A stretch of 64,000 bases of DNA. Origin: Algoriphagus sp. PAP.12 (GTDB lineage: Bacteria; Bacteroidota; Bacteroidia; Cytophagales; Cyclobacteriaceae). The DNA is taken from positions 62,001-126,000 of the forward strand of contig NZ_JAPPSQ010000003.1 in NCBI RefSeq assembly GCF_026652115.1, written 5' to 3'. Both the position numbers and the translations under genes were made by a program. Below are positions 37,101 to 45,611 of this stretch, in pieces; within the stretch, counting starts at the first letter, position 1; each line of letters begins with the position of its first letter. The notes under the pieces are model-generated. The model was not told where the DNA came from. It saw only the letters and a program-made list of their open reading frames with translations, and did no database searches.

Positions 37101-37620
37101 TGACAGTCGATATGTGGTTGGTAAATACGAAGGAACTTGGTGGTTCAACGGTAGATTAAGTAACAAATCTACTCTGGGCTTGAAAAAACCTGGTTCTGGA
37201 ATGGCTTCTGGCTCAGAAGATACCTCAGCATCCAATGCCAATGGTACTTCTATGGTGAAAATCGCTGTTGTTCCTCATGAGATGAAATTCAACAAGTCTA
37301 CTTTCACTGTGAAAGCAGGCTCTCAAGTAACAATCGATGTAGAAAACCCTGATTTCATGCAGCACAACCTGGTAATAGGTAAAAAAGGCACCATGGAAAT
37401 CATCGGTAAAGCTGCTGATGAATTGGCAAGAGATCCAAAAGGAGCTGAACAAAATTATGTTCCAAATATCCCTGAAGTGATTGCGGCAACTGCGCTGGTT
37501 GATCCTGAAGGAGTAGAAACCATCGTCTTCACTGCACCTACAGAGCCAGGAGAATATCCATTTGTATGTACAGTCCCTGGACACTGGAGAATTATGTTTG
37601 GAACAATGATCGTAGAGTAA
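34132..37620 (+). CDS. ThuA / PVC-type dehydrogenase / LamG-like / azurin-like fusion lipoprotein
   Basis: A 1162-residue exported protein with a lipobox LLFAC. Domains in order: ThuA-like (about 35-245), membrane-bound-dehydrogenase propeller (about 284-645) with repeated DTDGDGKAD-type calcium motifs, helical HEAT-like repeats (about 660-830), a concanavalin/LamG-like module (about 870-1035), and a cupredoxin (about 1050-1162). The copper ligands are H1078, C1146, H1151 and M1155, matching azurin spacing (Cys-x4-His-x3-Met). There is no CxxCH motif, so copper appears to take the place that haem holds in the two related lipoproteins in this window. It is probably a periplasmic sugar dehydrogenase; the substrate is unknown. 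Confidence 0.82.
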   Translation: MSNYNKSGFRGFIVLAFLTLLFACKKEQSFLSMTEPRRVEILVLGHESEHHNSEKLMMYLETPLFQKGINLTYTTDPNDLNPGTLANYDGLMIYANHDQISPDQESALKDYVQGGKALIPVHSASFCFQNSDWYISAVGGQFSTHGVGDFTVDIIDAEHPIMDGIEEFETWDETYVHSKVNPDMHVLMERVEGDHREPYTWTRDEGKGRVFYTAYGHNEKTWEKEEFQQLVANGILWAVGDKVNELLTAYNIPTPTFEDAEIPNYEKRDPAPRFQHPLSPEESMKLVQVPVGFELELFASEPMIINPIAMTWDERGRLFVIETTDYPNEIRKEGGDDKIKILEDTDGDGKADKVTIFAEGLNIPTSIMAVNGGVLISMAPDFVFLKDTDGDDKADVKEVVMTGWGKSDTHAGPSNLKYGFDNKVWGVLGYSGFNGEVSGQRHSFGQGVYRFEPSGENLEYLGNTSNNTWGLGFTEDFETFISTANGQHSVYYSMANKYIKRPIYQGSANTVHGIDTHYDMPHLTPFLRQVDWHGSYTAAAGHNFYTARSFPESYWNKIAFVAEPTGRVLHNAQINANGSGYTEKNKFNILASSDEWFSPVHAEVGPDGALWVADWYNFIIQHNPTPRGWENGEGNAYINPMRDRQHGRIYRVVYKGGTPSKTFDLKDASNSELIEALKSENMFWRLTAQRLIVENKNTEVLSDLYKIISDQSTDEIGINGPAINALWALHGLGQLDGSNREADMIVEKALKHPSAGVRKNALRVLPPTQETLKAILGSGILEDKDLHTRKYAFLTLSEMPFSEEASKQLVKAAANAENADDSYLPQAIFSAVLAHPTEFVDLDPAFDKEEELTLTEKIARGLVSEQYPLDQRNSILFPPDARGKEISIRMMISKANDPLEGVLVAQGNNTNGYSLYVMDDRLYFAVAQNEKQTIISSPKGLPEELFTIDATLVEDGSMTLKIDGAEVAKGKTAGLFTEELTPSRVRAGTNDSRYVVGKYEGTWWFNGRLSNKSTLGLKKPGSGMASGSEDTSASNANGTSMVKIAVVPHEMKFNKSTFTVKAGSQVTIDVENPDFMQHNLVIGKKGTMEIIGKAADELARDPKGAEQNYVPNIPEVIAATALVDPEGVETIVFTAPTEPGEYPFVCTVPGHWRIMFGTMIVE

Positions 37621-37621
37621 A

Positions 37622-38482
37622 ATGGCATTAGACGTAAAATTTGGAGTCAGTACTTGGTTATGGACCTCCCCTTTTAACTCAGAAACCATAGCTCTATTTC
37701 CTAAGATCAAAGAATACGGATATGATGCAGTGGAAATCCCTGTAGAAGATCCTGACTTAATAAACATACCTGTTGTAGCAGATGCTTTAGCAAGTAATGG
37801 GTTAGCGCCCATTATTTGCGGGGCATTTGGACCTACACGTGATTTGACCAATGAGGATCCTAAGTTTCATCAGACCTGTTTTGATTACCTAGATCGATGC
37901 TTTGATATCGCAGCCCAATTAGGTGCCGGTTTTGTAGCTGGCCCAATGTATTCAGCTGTGGGAAAAGCAAGATTGGTTTCTCCTGAGCAGAAGAAAGTCG
38001 AATGGAATTTGGCAGTTACCAACTTGAGAAAAGTTTGTGAAAGAGCCAGAGTTCAGGGATTGGATATAGCAATCGAAACTTTAAATCGATTTGAAACCGA
38101 CCTAATCAATACAGCTGGAGAACTCAAGCAATTGATCACAGATATCAATGAGCCAGAAGCCAAAGCTCTTTTGGATGGATTTCATATGAATATCGAGGAG
38201 CCAAGCATCGAAGAAGCTATCAAAACTGTTGGTGACAAATTGATCCATGTTCAGGTTTCCGAAAACTACAGAGGAACTCCTGGAACTGGGCAGACTAACT
38301 GGGCAGCTTGGAAAAGAGGCTTGGAAGCTGTCAATTACAAAGGAACGATCTCCATCGAAAGCTTTACTCCGGAAGTGAAAGAACTTGCTGGAGCAGTTTG
38401 TATCTGGAAACCATTGGTTCCAAGTCAAGATGGTTTTGCCAAAGAAGGATATGAATTTCTAAAATCCTGGGCAGCAGAATAA
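37622..38482 (+). CDS. Xylose-isomerase-like TIM barrel, ketose 3-epimerase (DTE/DPE)-like
   Basis: A 286-residue cytosolic sugar isomerase/epimerase. Relative to the D-tagatose 3-epimerase family, E152 (AIETLNRFET), D185 and H188 (LLDGFHMN), R217 (SENYRG) and E246 (SIESF) fall at the expected positions. The third metal-ligand position, where the family has His in an HxH pattern, reads HVQ (H209, Q211). The gene starts 1 base after the fusion-lipoprotein stop, so translation is probably coupled. A likely role is interconversion or hydrolysis-linked handling of keto-sugars produced by the oxidoreductases of the operon; that is inferred from context. Confidence 0.8.
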   Translation: MALDVKFGVSTWLWTSPFNSETIALFPKIKEYGYDAVEIPVEDPDLINIPVVADALASNGLAPIICGAFGPTRDLTNEDPKFHQTCFDYLDRCFDIAAQLGAGFVAGPMYSAVGKARLVSPEQKKVEWNLAVTNLRKVCERARVQGLDIAIETLNRFETDLINTAGELKQLITDINEPEAKALLDGFHMNIEEPSIEEAIKTVGDKLIHVQVSENYRGTPGTGQTNWAAWKRGLEAVNYKGTISIESFTPEVKELAGAVCIWKPLVPSQDGFAKEGYEFLKSWAAE

Positions 38483-38523
38483 GAGTCAATTAACCATACA
38501 ATAACCCTTTTTTAAAATAGATT

Positions 38524-39639
38524 ATGAGTAAGAAACCAATCAACATAGCAATTATCGGCTTGGGTTTTGGAGCGGAATTTATTCCGATTTACCAAAAGCA
38601 CCCATGGGCAAACATGTATGCAATTTGCCAAAGAAATAAAGAGAAAGCAGAGGAAATCGGTAAGGCTTTCGGAATCGAAAAAGTATATACCGATTACGAC
38701 GAATTGCTAAAAGACCCAGACATCGACGCAGTTCATATCAATACTCCGATCCAGAATCACGCAGAGCAGTCCATTAAGGCGCTTCAGGCAGGCAAACATG
38801 TGGCATGTACAGTTCCAATGGCAACTTCTGTTGAAGATTGTAAAAAGATCGTAGAAGAATGTGAAAGAACTGGATTGACATATATGATGATGGAAACAGT
38901 GGTTTATAGCCGGGAATTCCTTTTCATCAAAGAGATGTATGAGAAAGGAGAATTGGGTAAACTTCAATTCTTGAGAGGTTCACACCAACAAGAAATGGCA
39001 GGCTGGCCAGGATACTGGGAAGGGCTCCCTCCTATGCATTATGCCACACACTGCGTAGGACCTGTTTTGGCATTGCCTAAAGGTGAAGCTGAATACGTTT
39101 CATGCTTCGGATCAGGAACGATTGATGAAAACCTGATTCCTAAATACGGTTCTCCATTTGCCATTGAGACTTGTCATATCAAAATGAAAGATTCTGATCT
39201 TTCTGCAGAAGTGACCAGATCTCTATTCAATACAGCACGTCAATACAGAGAAAGCTTTGATGTCTATGGTTCTGAAAAGTCCTTCGAATGGACTTTGATC
39301 GAGCATGAAGACTCAGTAATCCATACAGGTGAGGTTCCTGAGAAAGTAAAAATCCCTGATTACGCGCATTTACTGCCGGATGAAATCGCTGGATTTACCA
39401 CACAGGGAGTGTATGACTCTGATGACAATCAACACTTGTCCTTTATCCAGGGTTCAGGTCACGGAGGTTCACATCCACATTTGGTTCATGAGTTTCTTTC
39501 GGCACTATATACAGAAAGAGCTCCTTATCCAGATGCAAGACAATCTGCCAACATTACTTGTGTAGGTATTTTGGCTCATGAATCAGCCATGGAAGGTGGA
39601 AAGATCAAATACCTTCCAGAATTTACTTTGAAAAAATAA
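38524..39639 (+). CDS. Cytosolic Gfo/Idh/MocA family oxidoreductase
   Basis: A 371-residue NAD(P)-dependent sugar dehydrogenase-type enzyme without a signal peptide. The Rossmann loop reads IAIIGLGFGAEF (about residues 7-18), acidic or amide residues follow the second strand, and the segment HVACTVPMATS replaces the usual E-K-P motif with T-V-P, which suggests a specialised subfamily. C-terminal SHPHLVHEFLSAL is family-typical. It is the last gene of an operon with the ThuA-azurin fusion and the TIM-barrel epimerase, ending in a strong terminator. Its likely role is reduction or oxidation of a keto-sugar in the cytosol. Confidence 0.85.
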   Translation: MSKKPINIAIIGLGFGAEFIPIYQKHPWANMYAICQRNKEKAEEIGKAFGIEKVYTDYDELLKDPDIDAVHINTPIQNHAEQSIKALQAGKHVACTVPMATSVEDCKKIVEECERTGLTYMMMETVVYSREFLFIKEMYEKGELGKLQFLRGSHQQEMAGWPGYWEGLPPMHYATHCVGPVLALPKGEAEYVSCFGSGTIDENLIPKYGSPFAIETCHIKMKDSDLSAEVTRSLFNTARQYRESFDVYGSEKSFEWTLIEHEDSVIHTGEVPEKVKIPDYAHLLPDEIAGFTTQGVYDSDDNQHLSFIQGSGHGGSHPHLVHEFLSALYTERAPYPDARQSANITCVGILAHESAMEGGKIKYLPEFTLKK

Positions 39640-39660
39640 TTTGGGTTTAATATGAATTGG

Positions 39661-39693
39661 AAAAGGCAGCTTGGTTTCAAGCTGCCTTTTTTT
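39661..39693. terminator. Strong bidirectional-type terminator
   Basis: AAAAGGCAGCTTG (39661-39673) pairs perfectly with CAAGCTGCCTTTT (39678-39690) around a GTTT loop, followed by more T. It ends the 34132-39639 operon and may also serve the convergent gene at 39712. Confidence 0.92.
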
Positions 39694-39711
39694 GGCATTA
39701 AGAGAATGGAA

Positions 39712-40086
39712 TTATTTGACTCTTTTCCCTTCAGCAGGAAACATATCCATCAATGAACCAGAAGCATTGTCATCATCTATTTTTTGAAGGCTGATATACA
39801 CGTCATAGCCAGTAATAGTAAAATAAGCTGTCAGTTTACCTTCTTTAATTGTTACTGAAGACATTGCTTTTTCCTCTCCATCTGGAGTTTCCAAAAAATA
39901 GCCTTTTGTCGCACCGTCCACAGTTTCAAAACGCATAGGGATCGTCGCATTTCCTTGGGGAGTATCTTTGACCAAAACTTCCCATTTTCCATCAAAAGAC
40001 TCTTCCACACTGGAAGGCAAATGGAAGGACATCAAAGAAAAAATAAATACTAAACTGAATAGGAATGTGTAGTTTTTGAGTTTCAT
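39712..40086 (-). CDS. Small exported protein of unknown function
   Basis: A 124-residue protein. The start at ATG 40086 is chosen because it begins a clean signal peptide (MKLKNYTFLF... to about residue 22); a longer frame upstream adds a non-signal stretch. The mature part has alternating beta-type pattern beginning FDGKWEVLVKDTPQG, with FETVDGATKGYF and KLTAYFTITGYDVYISL, consistent with a small beta-barrel or lipocalin-like fold. Similar small proteins occur beside carbohydrate oxidoreductases in related bacteria, from memory only. No function can be given. Confidence 0.6.
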   Translation of the reverse strand: MKLKNYTFLFSLVFIFSLMSFHLPSSVEESFDGKWEVLVKDTPQGNATIPMRFETVDGATKGYFLETPDGEEKAMSSVTIKEGKLTAYFTITGYDVYISLQKIDDDNASGSLMDMFPAEGKRVK

Positions 40087-40201
40087 GGCATTTTGGGTTG
40101 GATTAAATAATATTCTATTATATCCAAATGAAACAATAATAAAATTAAGTTCAAACAACCTAAGCAAAATAGTTGATTGACAAATATCAAAAATACCAAA
40201 T

Positions 40202-40229
40202 AAAAAAGGAGTGGATTACTCCACTCCTT
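40202..40229 (-). terminator. Terminator after the PVC/F5-8 lipoprotein gene
   Basis: GGAGTGGA (40208-40215) pairs with TCCACTCC (40220-40227) around TTAC. Read on the - strand the hairpin is followed by TTTTTT, about 25 bases after the stop at 40255. Confidence 0.85.
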
Positions 40230-40254
40230 CCAACAAATTCATTTATTCAAAAGC

Positions 40255-42951
40255 CTAACGAGCAAACAAAGTCAAATTTTTCATAAACCAAGCTTTGTCA
40301 CCACTTTGAGTGGTTTGAATCTTCAAGTATTTGAAAGCTTCTGTAGCATCCCAGCTTGAAGAGTTTACTCCAGGAAGACCAATTTCTTTTGTAACAGCAG
40401 TCCATTCGGTACCATCATTGGAAACCAATACCTGATATTCTACTGGGAATTCTTCATTTCCTGAATCAAATTGAACTTCAGTCAATATTTTAGCTTCTGG
40501 TAATTCAACCTGGAACCACATACCAGCTTCTTGATTACCATCTGTCTTCCAACCTTTGAAAGAAAAGCCATAGGAAGCATCTCTGGTGGAACCAACACCT
40601 CTTAAAGCTGTACTACTGGCTGTTGCTTTCCAAGTATCCAAAGCTGTCAAAGCTTTAGGAATTCCAGCTGATAGTTCTTCATAGGTATACATTCCCTCTT
40701 TATCTGCTGTTTCCTGACGAATCTTGGCCACATATTCAGGAGTCACAAAGCTTCCGCTATTCCCAAAATCATTTCTGATATATGAAATCACAGACGCGAT
40801 ATACTTATCATCGTTGGAATTCATGGCAATCATGACACCTTCATACATTTTTCCTTCAATGTCACCTGTAAGACCATGCAAAAGGGTTTTAACGGCATAC
40901 TCTGGATGCCCCTGGATCCTTGGAGAACCTGAGAAAGCCGGAGCAATTAATTTGCCTTCACCAGCTGGTGATCCGAGTCCTTTTGGACCATGGCAAGTAG
41001 AACAATAACTATCAAAAATAGATTTACCCTGAACGAACAAAGCCTGTTCTTCAGGAGCAAATTTGGTATTCGCCACTTTTCTGGCTTCTTCCATCTTTTC
41101 CAATAATTGAGCTCCAATAACTTGAATACCATTTGCTGAATTGAATTTCATGGTGGATTGTATCAGGCTTTCCACCTCATCTATATTCAAAATATATGCA
41201 CTCAAAAGGGCTTGAAGCGCTACATCAACATTTGGATCTTTGGTTCCTTCACGATAAATCTCAGCCAAACTCTTATTTCCATACTTGTATAAAGTTTCTC
41301 CAGCTCTCATTGCCTGCATTTGAACCTTAGGGCTTGAATCTTTGACTAAAGACTGAACCAACTCAGCTTTCAATTCTCCAAGACCTTCCAAAGTCCAAAT
41401 AGCATGAATTCGAGCCAATTCATTTTCAGAATTATTAGCCATTTCTTCCAAAGCAGGGGCTATCGATTTATCCTGTCTCATGACCATGATCTGCTGAGCC
41501 ATATCTCTCCACCATCCATTGGGATGTTCTAAGTGCTTAACCAACTCCGCACTGGTTTCATCATACATTCTAGGCTTTTCGGTATTTCTTGGCATTCCTT
41601 CATAGCTCAATCTCCAGATTCTACCATTTCCAATGACATCATCCATTTGATACTGCTGAATTTTAGTTCGAAGGTAACTTCCATCCTGAGTCCACTCCCC
41701 TTCTTGGATAATGCCTCGATACATATCGACGATATAAAGCGTGCCATCAGGAGCTGTAGCCATATCTACAGGTCTAAATAAAGGGTCTGTAGATTGAATG
41801 AATTCAGACTGTTCTTCACGGTAAACATTTTGAAGGTATGACAGTCCTTCTACCTTTTCCGTCTCAATACGGCGAATTATACGTCCTACAGGCTCGCCGT
41901 AGATATATTGATTGACAAGGTCAGCAGGAAGACGATCTCCCCGGAAAACATCATTTCCAGCAGCCCCTGTAACATTCCTCAATGAACCATCAGGTTTTGC
42001 CTCTTGCATACCTGGTTGGAAGTCAAAAAGCTTCACCAAACTGAATGGCTCTCTAAATCCTTCTTTCAAGCCACCTTTTACACTGAAATTTCCATAAACA
42101 ATTGGGAATTGAAAACCTTGAGGAACTCCTCCTGCCCCATCCTGAAACCACTGCTGACCATAATTATCCTGAGTTACTCCCCATTGCCCCCATGGATTAC
42201 CACTGGGTTCCTGAATCACTACGCCGTTTGGAGTCCATCTGATTCTCTTGGAATTATAGGTGCTGTACATCCAATTGTCCAATGTCCAAGTTAAAAAGCT
42301 CGTTTGGTGTTCCACATTCCCAGATCTTCCCAGTCCGGATGCAAAGAGTTCTTTTTTATCCGCCTGACCATCTCCATCTGTATCCGTGTATTTGTAAACA
42401 TGATCCTCATTGGATTCCATGGAAAGAATACTATTTGGGCCAAATGGAACCACATAGCGAGGAAATACCAAGCTATCTAAGAATACTGTTCCCGTTTCAT
42501 AAACCCCATCATCGTCCAAGTCTTCCCATCTTGAAATTTGGGAGGTTGGTAATAGCTCTCCATTTGCATCCAAATCCTGCATGTAAGTCCTTAACTCCAA
42601 AACATACATTCTACCATTGCCATCAAATTGGATGGCGGCTGGCTCCTTGATTTGAGGCTCAGAAAGAACAGGATCAATTTGATATCCCGGATGCAGTACA
42701 AAAGATTTCTTCTGCTCATTTGCTGAAAGAGGAACTACTGGCGGTTTGGGACTCAAATCAATCCCTTTCCAAATAGGAGATTCCATATCAATTCCTTCCG
42801 GCAACTGTACTACAGGGAATGGTTCTTCCAATCTAGAAGGATCCATTGATTCGGCAGGGCTTACATCAAAGGGAGACCTCTTTTGCTCACATGAAAAAGC
42901 AATACCAGAAATCAAAGCAGATACAACAAGGGCCTTATTGCTAAAACGCAT
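40255..42951 (-). CDS. PVC-type dehydrogenase lipoprotein with cytochrome c and F5/8-type C-terminal domain
   Basis: An 898-residue exported protein with lipobox IAFSC. The propeller of the membrane-bound dehydrogenase family (about 85-460) includes DLDDDGVYE- and DTDGDGQAD-type calcium motifs. HEAT-like helices follow (about 465-630), then a c-type haem domain with CSTCH (about 650) and an axial-Met region, and a C-terminal discoidin-like F5/8 domain (about 760-898, starting TWKATASS) that probably binds carbohydrate. It differs from the 24718 paralogue, which lacks the binding domain. It is likely an outer-membrane or periplasmic sugar oxidase attached to its polymeric substrate. Confidence 0.82.
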   Translation of the reverse strand: MRFSNKALVVSALISGIAFSCEQKRSPFDVSPAESMDPSRLEEPFPVVQLPEGIDMESPIWKGIDLSPKPPVVPLSANEQKKSFVLHPGYQIDPVLSEPQIKEPAAIQFDGNGRMYVLELRTYMQDLDANGELLPTSQISRWEDLDDDGVYETGTVFLDSLVFPRYVVPFGPNSILSMESNEDHVYKYTDTDGDGQADKKELFASGLGRSGNVEHQTSFLTWTLDNWMYSTYNSKRIRWTPNGVVIQEPSGNPWGQWGVTQDNYGQQWFQDGAGGVPQGFQFPIVYGNFSVKGGLKEGFREPFSLVKLFDFQPGMQEAKPDGSLRNVTGAAGNDVFRGDRLPADLVNQYIYGEPVGRIIRRIETEKVEGLSYLQNVYREEQSEFIQSTDPLFRPVDMATAPDGTLYIVDMYRGIIQEGEWTQDGSYLRTKIQQYQMDDVIGNGRIWRLSYEGMPRNTEKPRMYDETSAELVKHLEHPNGWWRDMAQQIMVMRQDKSIAPALEEMANNSENELARIHAIWTLEGLGELKAELVQSLVKDSSPKVQMQAMRAGETLYKYGNKSLAEIYREGTKDPNVDVALQALLSAYILNIDEVESLIQSTMKFNSANGIQVIGAQLLEKMEEARKVANTKFAPEEQALFVQGKSIFDSYCSTCHGPKGLGSPAGEGKLIAPAFSGSPRIQGHPEYAVKTLLHGLTGDIEGKMYEGVMIAMNSNDDKYIASVISYIRNDFGNSGSFVTPEYVAKIRQETADKEGMYTYEELSAGIPKALTALDTWKATASSTALRGVGSTRDASYGFSFKGWKTDGNQEAGMWFQVELPEAKILTEVQFDSGNEEFPVEYQVLVSNDGTEWTAVTKEIGLPGVNSSSWDATEAFKYLKIQTTQSGDKAWFMKNLTLFAR

Positions 42952-43331
42952 AATGGTAATGGGTTAAAATTCTTTCGGATCAGGAATCCCAATCCTTCCA
43001 ATTAAAAGGATCTACAAATTATGGGATTATTCCTTGTTGAGGGCAACCAGTTGCGTAAAAATTTCAAGAAAGATTAAACGTAAAGCTTAAAATTTTAAAC
43101 AAAGGGATAATTGAAAGATTCATGGAATAGTGGAGGAAATAGTAAGTTCCATAAATATTCAATGAAGAATGAGGAATATTGAATAAAGAAGATTAAAACG
43201 ATATTTATGCTGAACTAACCTCTCCTCTAGATGGGTGGTTTGCCCAATGTAATAAGTATCAATTGTTGGAGAATAGAGGAGTAAACAAAAAATTCAATAT
43301 CCTTTCTTTAATTTAAAAAACTCCATAAAAG
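42952..43331. other. Intergenic region without recognisable features
   Basis: About 380 A+T-rich bases lie between the PVC-type gene start and the tRNA-Thr terminator. It presumably contains the promoter of the former on the - strand. I see no gene, repeat or strong hairpin. Confidence 0.5.
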
Positions 43332-43362
43332 CAAAAAACCACCCATTTCTGAGTGGTTTTTT
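43332..43362 (-). terminator. Terminator of the tRNA-Thr gene
   Basis: AAAAAACCAC and GTGGTTTTTT flank a CCATTTCTGA loop region; on the - strand the stem is followed by T-rich sequence immediately after the tRNA 3' end. Confidence 0.8.
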
Positions 43363-43363
43363 G

Positions 43364-43436
<73 letters not shown>

Positions 43437-43547
43437 TTTTTCCTTTAACGTGGTGCAAATATAGGCCTTCCCTTTATTCACTCCAAACTCTCAGAAATTA
43501 AAATTTAGAACTATCTCCTATCTTCCTTATTCTGAGAGAGAAAAATT

Positions 43548-45563
43548 TTAAAACTCTCTTAAGATCGAAAGCTTCTTTTTCAATTTTTCGATCTCATCTT
43601 CAGCTTTCTGAATCTTAACATCAAACTGGTCTTTCAATTTATCTGCAGTTTTGGAAGCTGCAAAGAACTCCAAGTTGTTTTTCCAAAGAGTAATATTGTT
43701 TTCCAAATCCGAAATCTGCTTTCTGATACCATGCTCCTTTTTATTCAAAGTCTTATTGGCATTAGGATCAGATTGAATACGGTTCAAATTCAAACGGAAC
43801 AAGAAATCTTCTCTGTCAAAGCCATCATCTAGCTTCTCCAAATAAACATCCACAGCTTCCTTGAATTGAGCTTGGATATCTTTCATGTTCTTTCTAGGTA
43901 CAAATCCAATTTCATTAAACTGATCAACCAAACCAGTCAATTCATCTTCGCTTGGATTTCCTTCAGCAGCACTTACGATCAATTCACAAATTGCTTGCTT
44001 CTTCTTGTAGTTTGCCTCATACTCAGAATTAGCCTGCTTATTGGAGTTTCTTCTATTATCAAAGAACGTATCACATGCAGCCTTAAATCTCTTATATAAG
44101 CTATCTCTGCTCTTTTCTGGAGTTGGACCTAGTTTCTTCCACTCTTGTTGAAGCCCAATCAAAGCATTAGCTGTATTTTGCCAATCTGTTGAGTCTTTCA
44201 ACTCTTCAGCTTTTTCGATGAGACCCTCTGCCTTACTTTGGTTAGTAGCTCTGATTTCATCAAGCTCCTTAAAGAACATGTTCTTATTGTGGAAGAACTT
44301 CTTAAATGCAGTCCAAAATGATTTATTGATCTCTCTACCAGATTCTCTAGGTACAGGACCAATTTTTTCCCATTCTTTCTGTATTTCTAGAATCTCCTTG
44401 GTTTTGGAGTTCCACTCCTTGATTCTATCTGCCTTGAAATCAGCATATACGGCCAATTTCTCGATTAAAGCTTCTTTCTCAACTTGATTTTTCTTGAAGA
44501 CTTCTTTCTGACCCTCATAGAATTCCTTTCTTCTGTCATAAACTGCATCTGAAGCAGTTTTGAATCGTTGCCAAAGCGCCTCTTGATCCTCTCTTGGAAC
44601 TGGACCTATATGCTTGAATTCTTCATGAAGTTCATTTAAAGTTTTAATCGCTTCTTTCAAATCAGCAATTTCAGTTAAAGCTTCTGCTTTATCACATAAC
44701 TCCAACTTACTCTCCAAGTTTTTCTTTCTATCAAGCTCTTTCAACTCAAAGTAGATCGATCTGTTATCATAGAATCGGTCCATCAATGCATTGTAATTAG
44801 CCCATAGACTTCTGTTTTGTGAAGAAGGTACAGGTCCTACCGATTTCCACTCTTCCTGAATAGCCTTGATGGCATTCATACTCAAAGTGGTTTCCTCTCC
44901 ATCAACCAACTCTCGAAGTTTATTCAAGATTTCAGTTTTTACCTCCAAGTTTTTATCCTTTTGCTTCTCAGCCTCCTTACGGATTGAGGAAACTTGCTTC
45001 TTGAATTCGTAATAATAGGTATTGAAATCCCTTTCCTCATCGGAAGGTCTAAAATCAAAATCGTCTTCTGCTCCGCCATCAGCTTTGAATTTTTCCAAAG
45101 CCTCTTCTCTCTCCTTAGATGTAAACTCATCAAAGGCAGCCTTTATAGCATGAACAGTCTTATCCAATTTTAAAGGACTCAATCCCTCACCCAATTTTTC
45201 TTTGATGAGTTTCAAAAGTTGAGCCTTGGAAAGACCTTCCAAGTCCAATTCTTCTTCATGGTGTTCTTCCTCTTCTTCCTCATCATCAGATGAAGATTCT
45301 TCCTCAGAATCAACAGAGTCAACTACTTCTTTTTCAGTAGCTTCCTCTTCTTTAGCTGGAGTTTCACTTGAAGACGCTTCGGCTGCTACAGATTCTTCTG
45401 CAACAGGCTCTTCCTTAGGGCTAGGAGCTTCCACGGTTTCTTCTGGAGAAACCTCTTCTGTGGATGTATTTTCTACTTCTTGTTCTTTACCCTTTACCTC
45501 TGAATTTTCAGAAGCTTGGGTCACCTTGTCCTTGTCGGACAAATCATTACTTTTCTCGGTCAT
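43548..45563 (-). CDS. DUF349 repeat protein with acidic N-terminal tail
   Basis: A 671-residue cytosolic protein. The first 110 residues are a low-complexity, strongly acidic tail (E, S, T, A and D rich). The rest is a series of about six to seven DUF349 helical repeats, each with a W-K-x-[IV/L]-G-P-V/T-P core such as WKSVGPVPSS, FKHIGPVPRE, WEKIGPVPRE and WKKLGPTPEK, followed by F-x-x-A-x-D-x-x-[FY]-x-x-R. A long coiled coil closes the C-terminus. DUF349 proteins are widespread in Bacteroidota with no settled function. It is probably a monocistronic gene. Confidence 0.88.
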   Translation of the reverse strand: MTEKSNDLSDKDKVTQASENSEVKGKEQEVENTSTEEVSPEETVEAPSPKEEPVAEESVAAEASSSETPAKEEEATEKEVVDSVDSEEESSSDDEEEEEEHHEEELDLEGLSKAQLLKLIKEKLGEGLSPLKLDKTVHAIKAAFDEFTSKEREEALEKFKADGGAEDDFDFRPSDEERDFNTYYYEFKKQVSSIRKEAEKQKDKNLEVKTEILNKLRELVDGEETTLSMNAIKAIQEEWKSVGPVPSSQNRSLWANYNALMDRFYDNRSIYFELKELDRKKNLESKLELCDKAEALTEIADLKEAIKTLNELHEEFKHIGPVPREDQEALWQRFKTASDAVYDRRKEFYEGQKEVFKKNQVEKEALIEKLAVYADFKADRIKEWNSKTKEILEIQKEWEKIGPVPRESGREINKSFWTAFKKFFHNKNMFFKELDEIRATNQSKAEGLIEKAEELKDSTDWQNTANALIGLQQEWKKLGPTPEKSRDSLYKRFKAACDTFFDNRRNSNKQANSEYEANYKKKQAICELIVSAAEGNPSEDELTGLVDQFNEIGFVPRKNMKDIQAQFKEAVDVYLEKLDDGFDREDFLFRLNLNRIQSDPNANKTLNKKEHGIRKQISDLENNITLWKNNLEFFAASKTADKLKDQFDVKIQKAEDEIEKLKKKLSILREF

Positions 45564-45611
45564 AAAAACGGAACTATTTCAAGGCAATATGGGCAAAAGT
45601 AGGGATTTTGC

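Noticed and set aside
37225..37851. 208-residue - strand frame across the cupredoxin/epimerase junction
   Set aside because: It lies opposite two well-supported genes and shows no family pattern.
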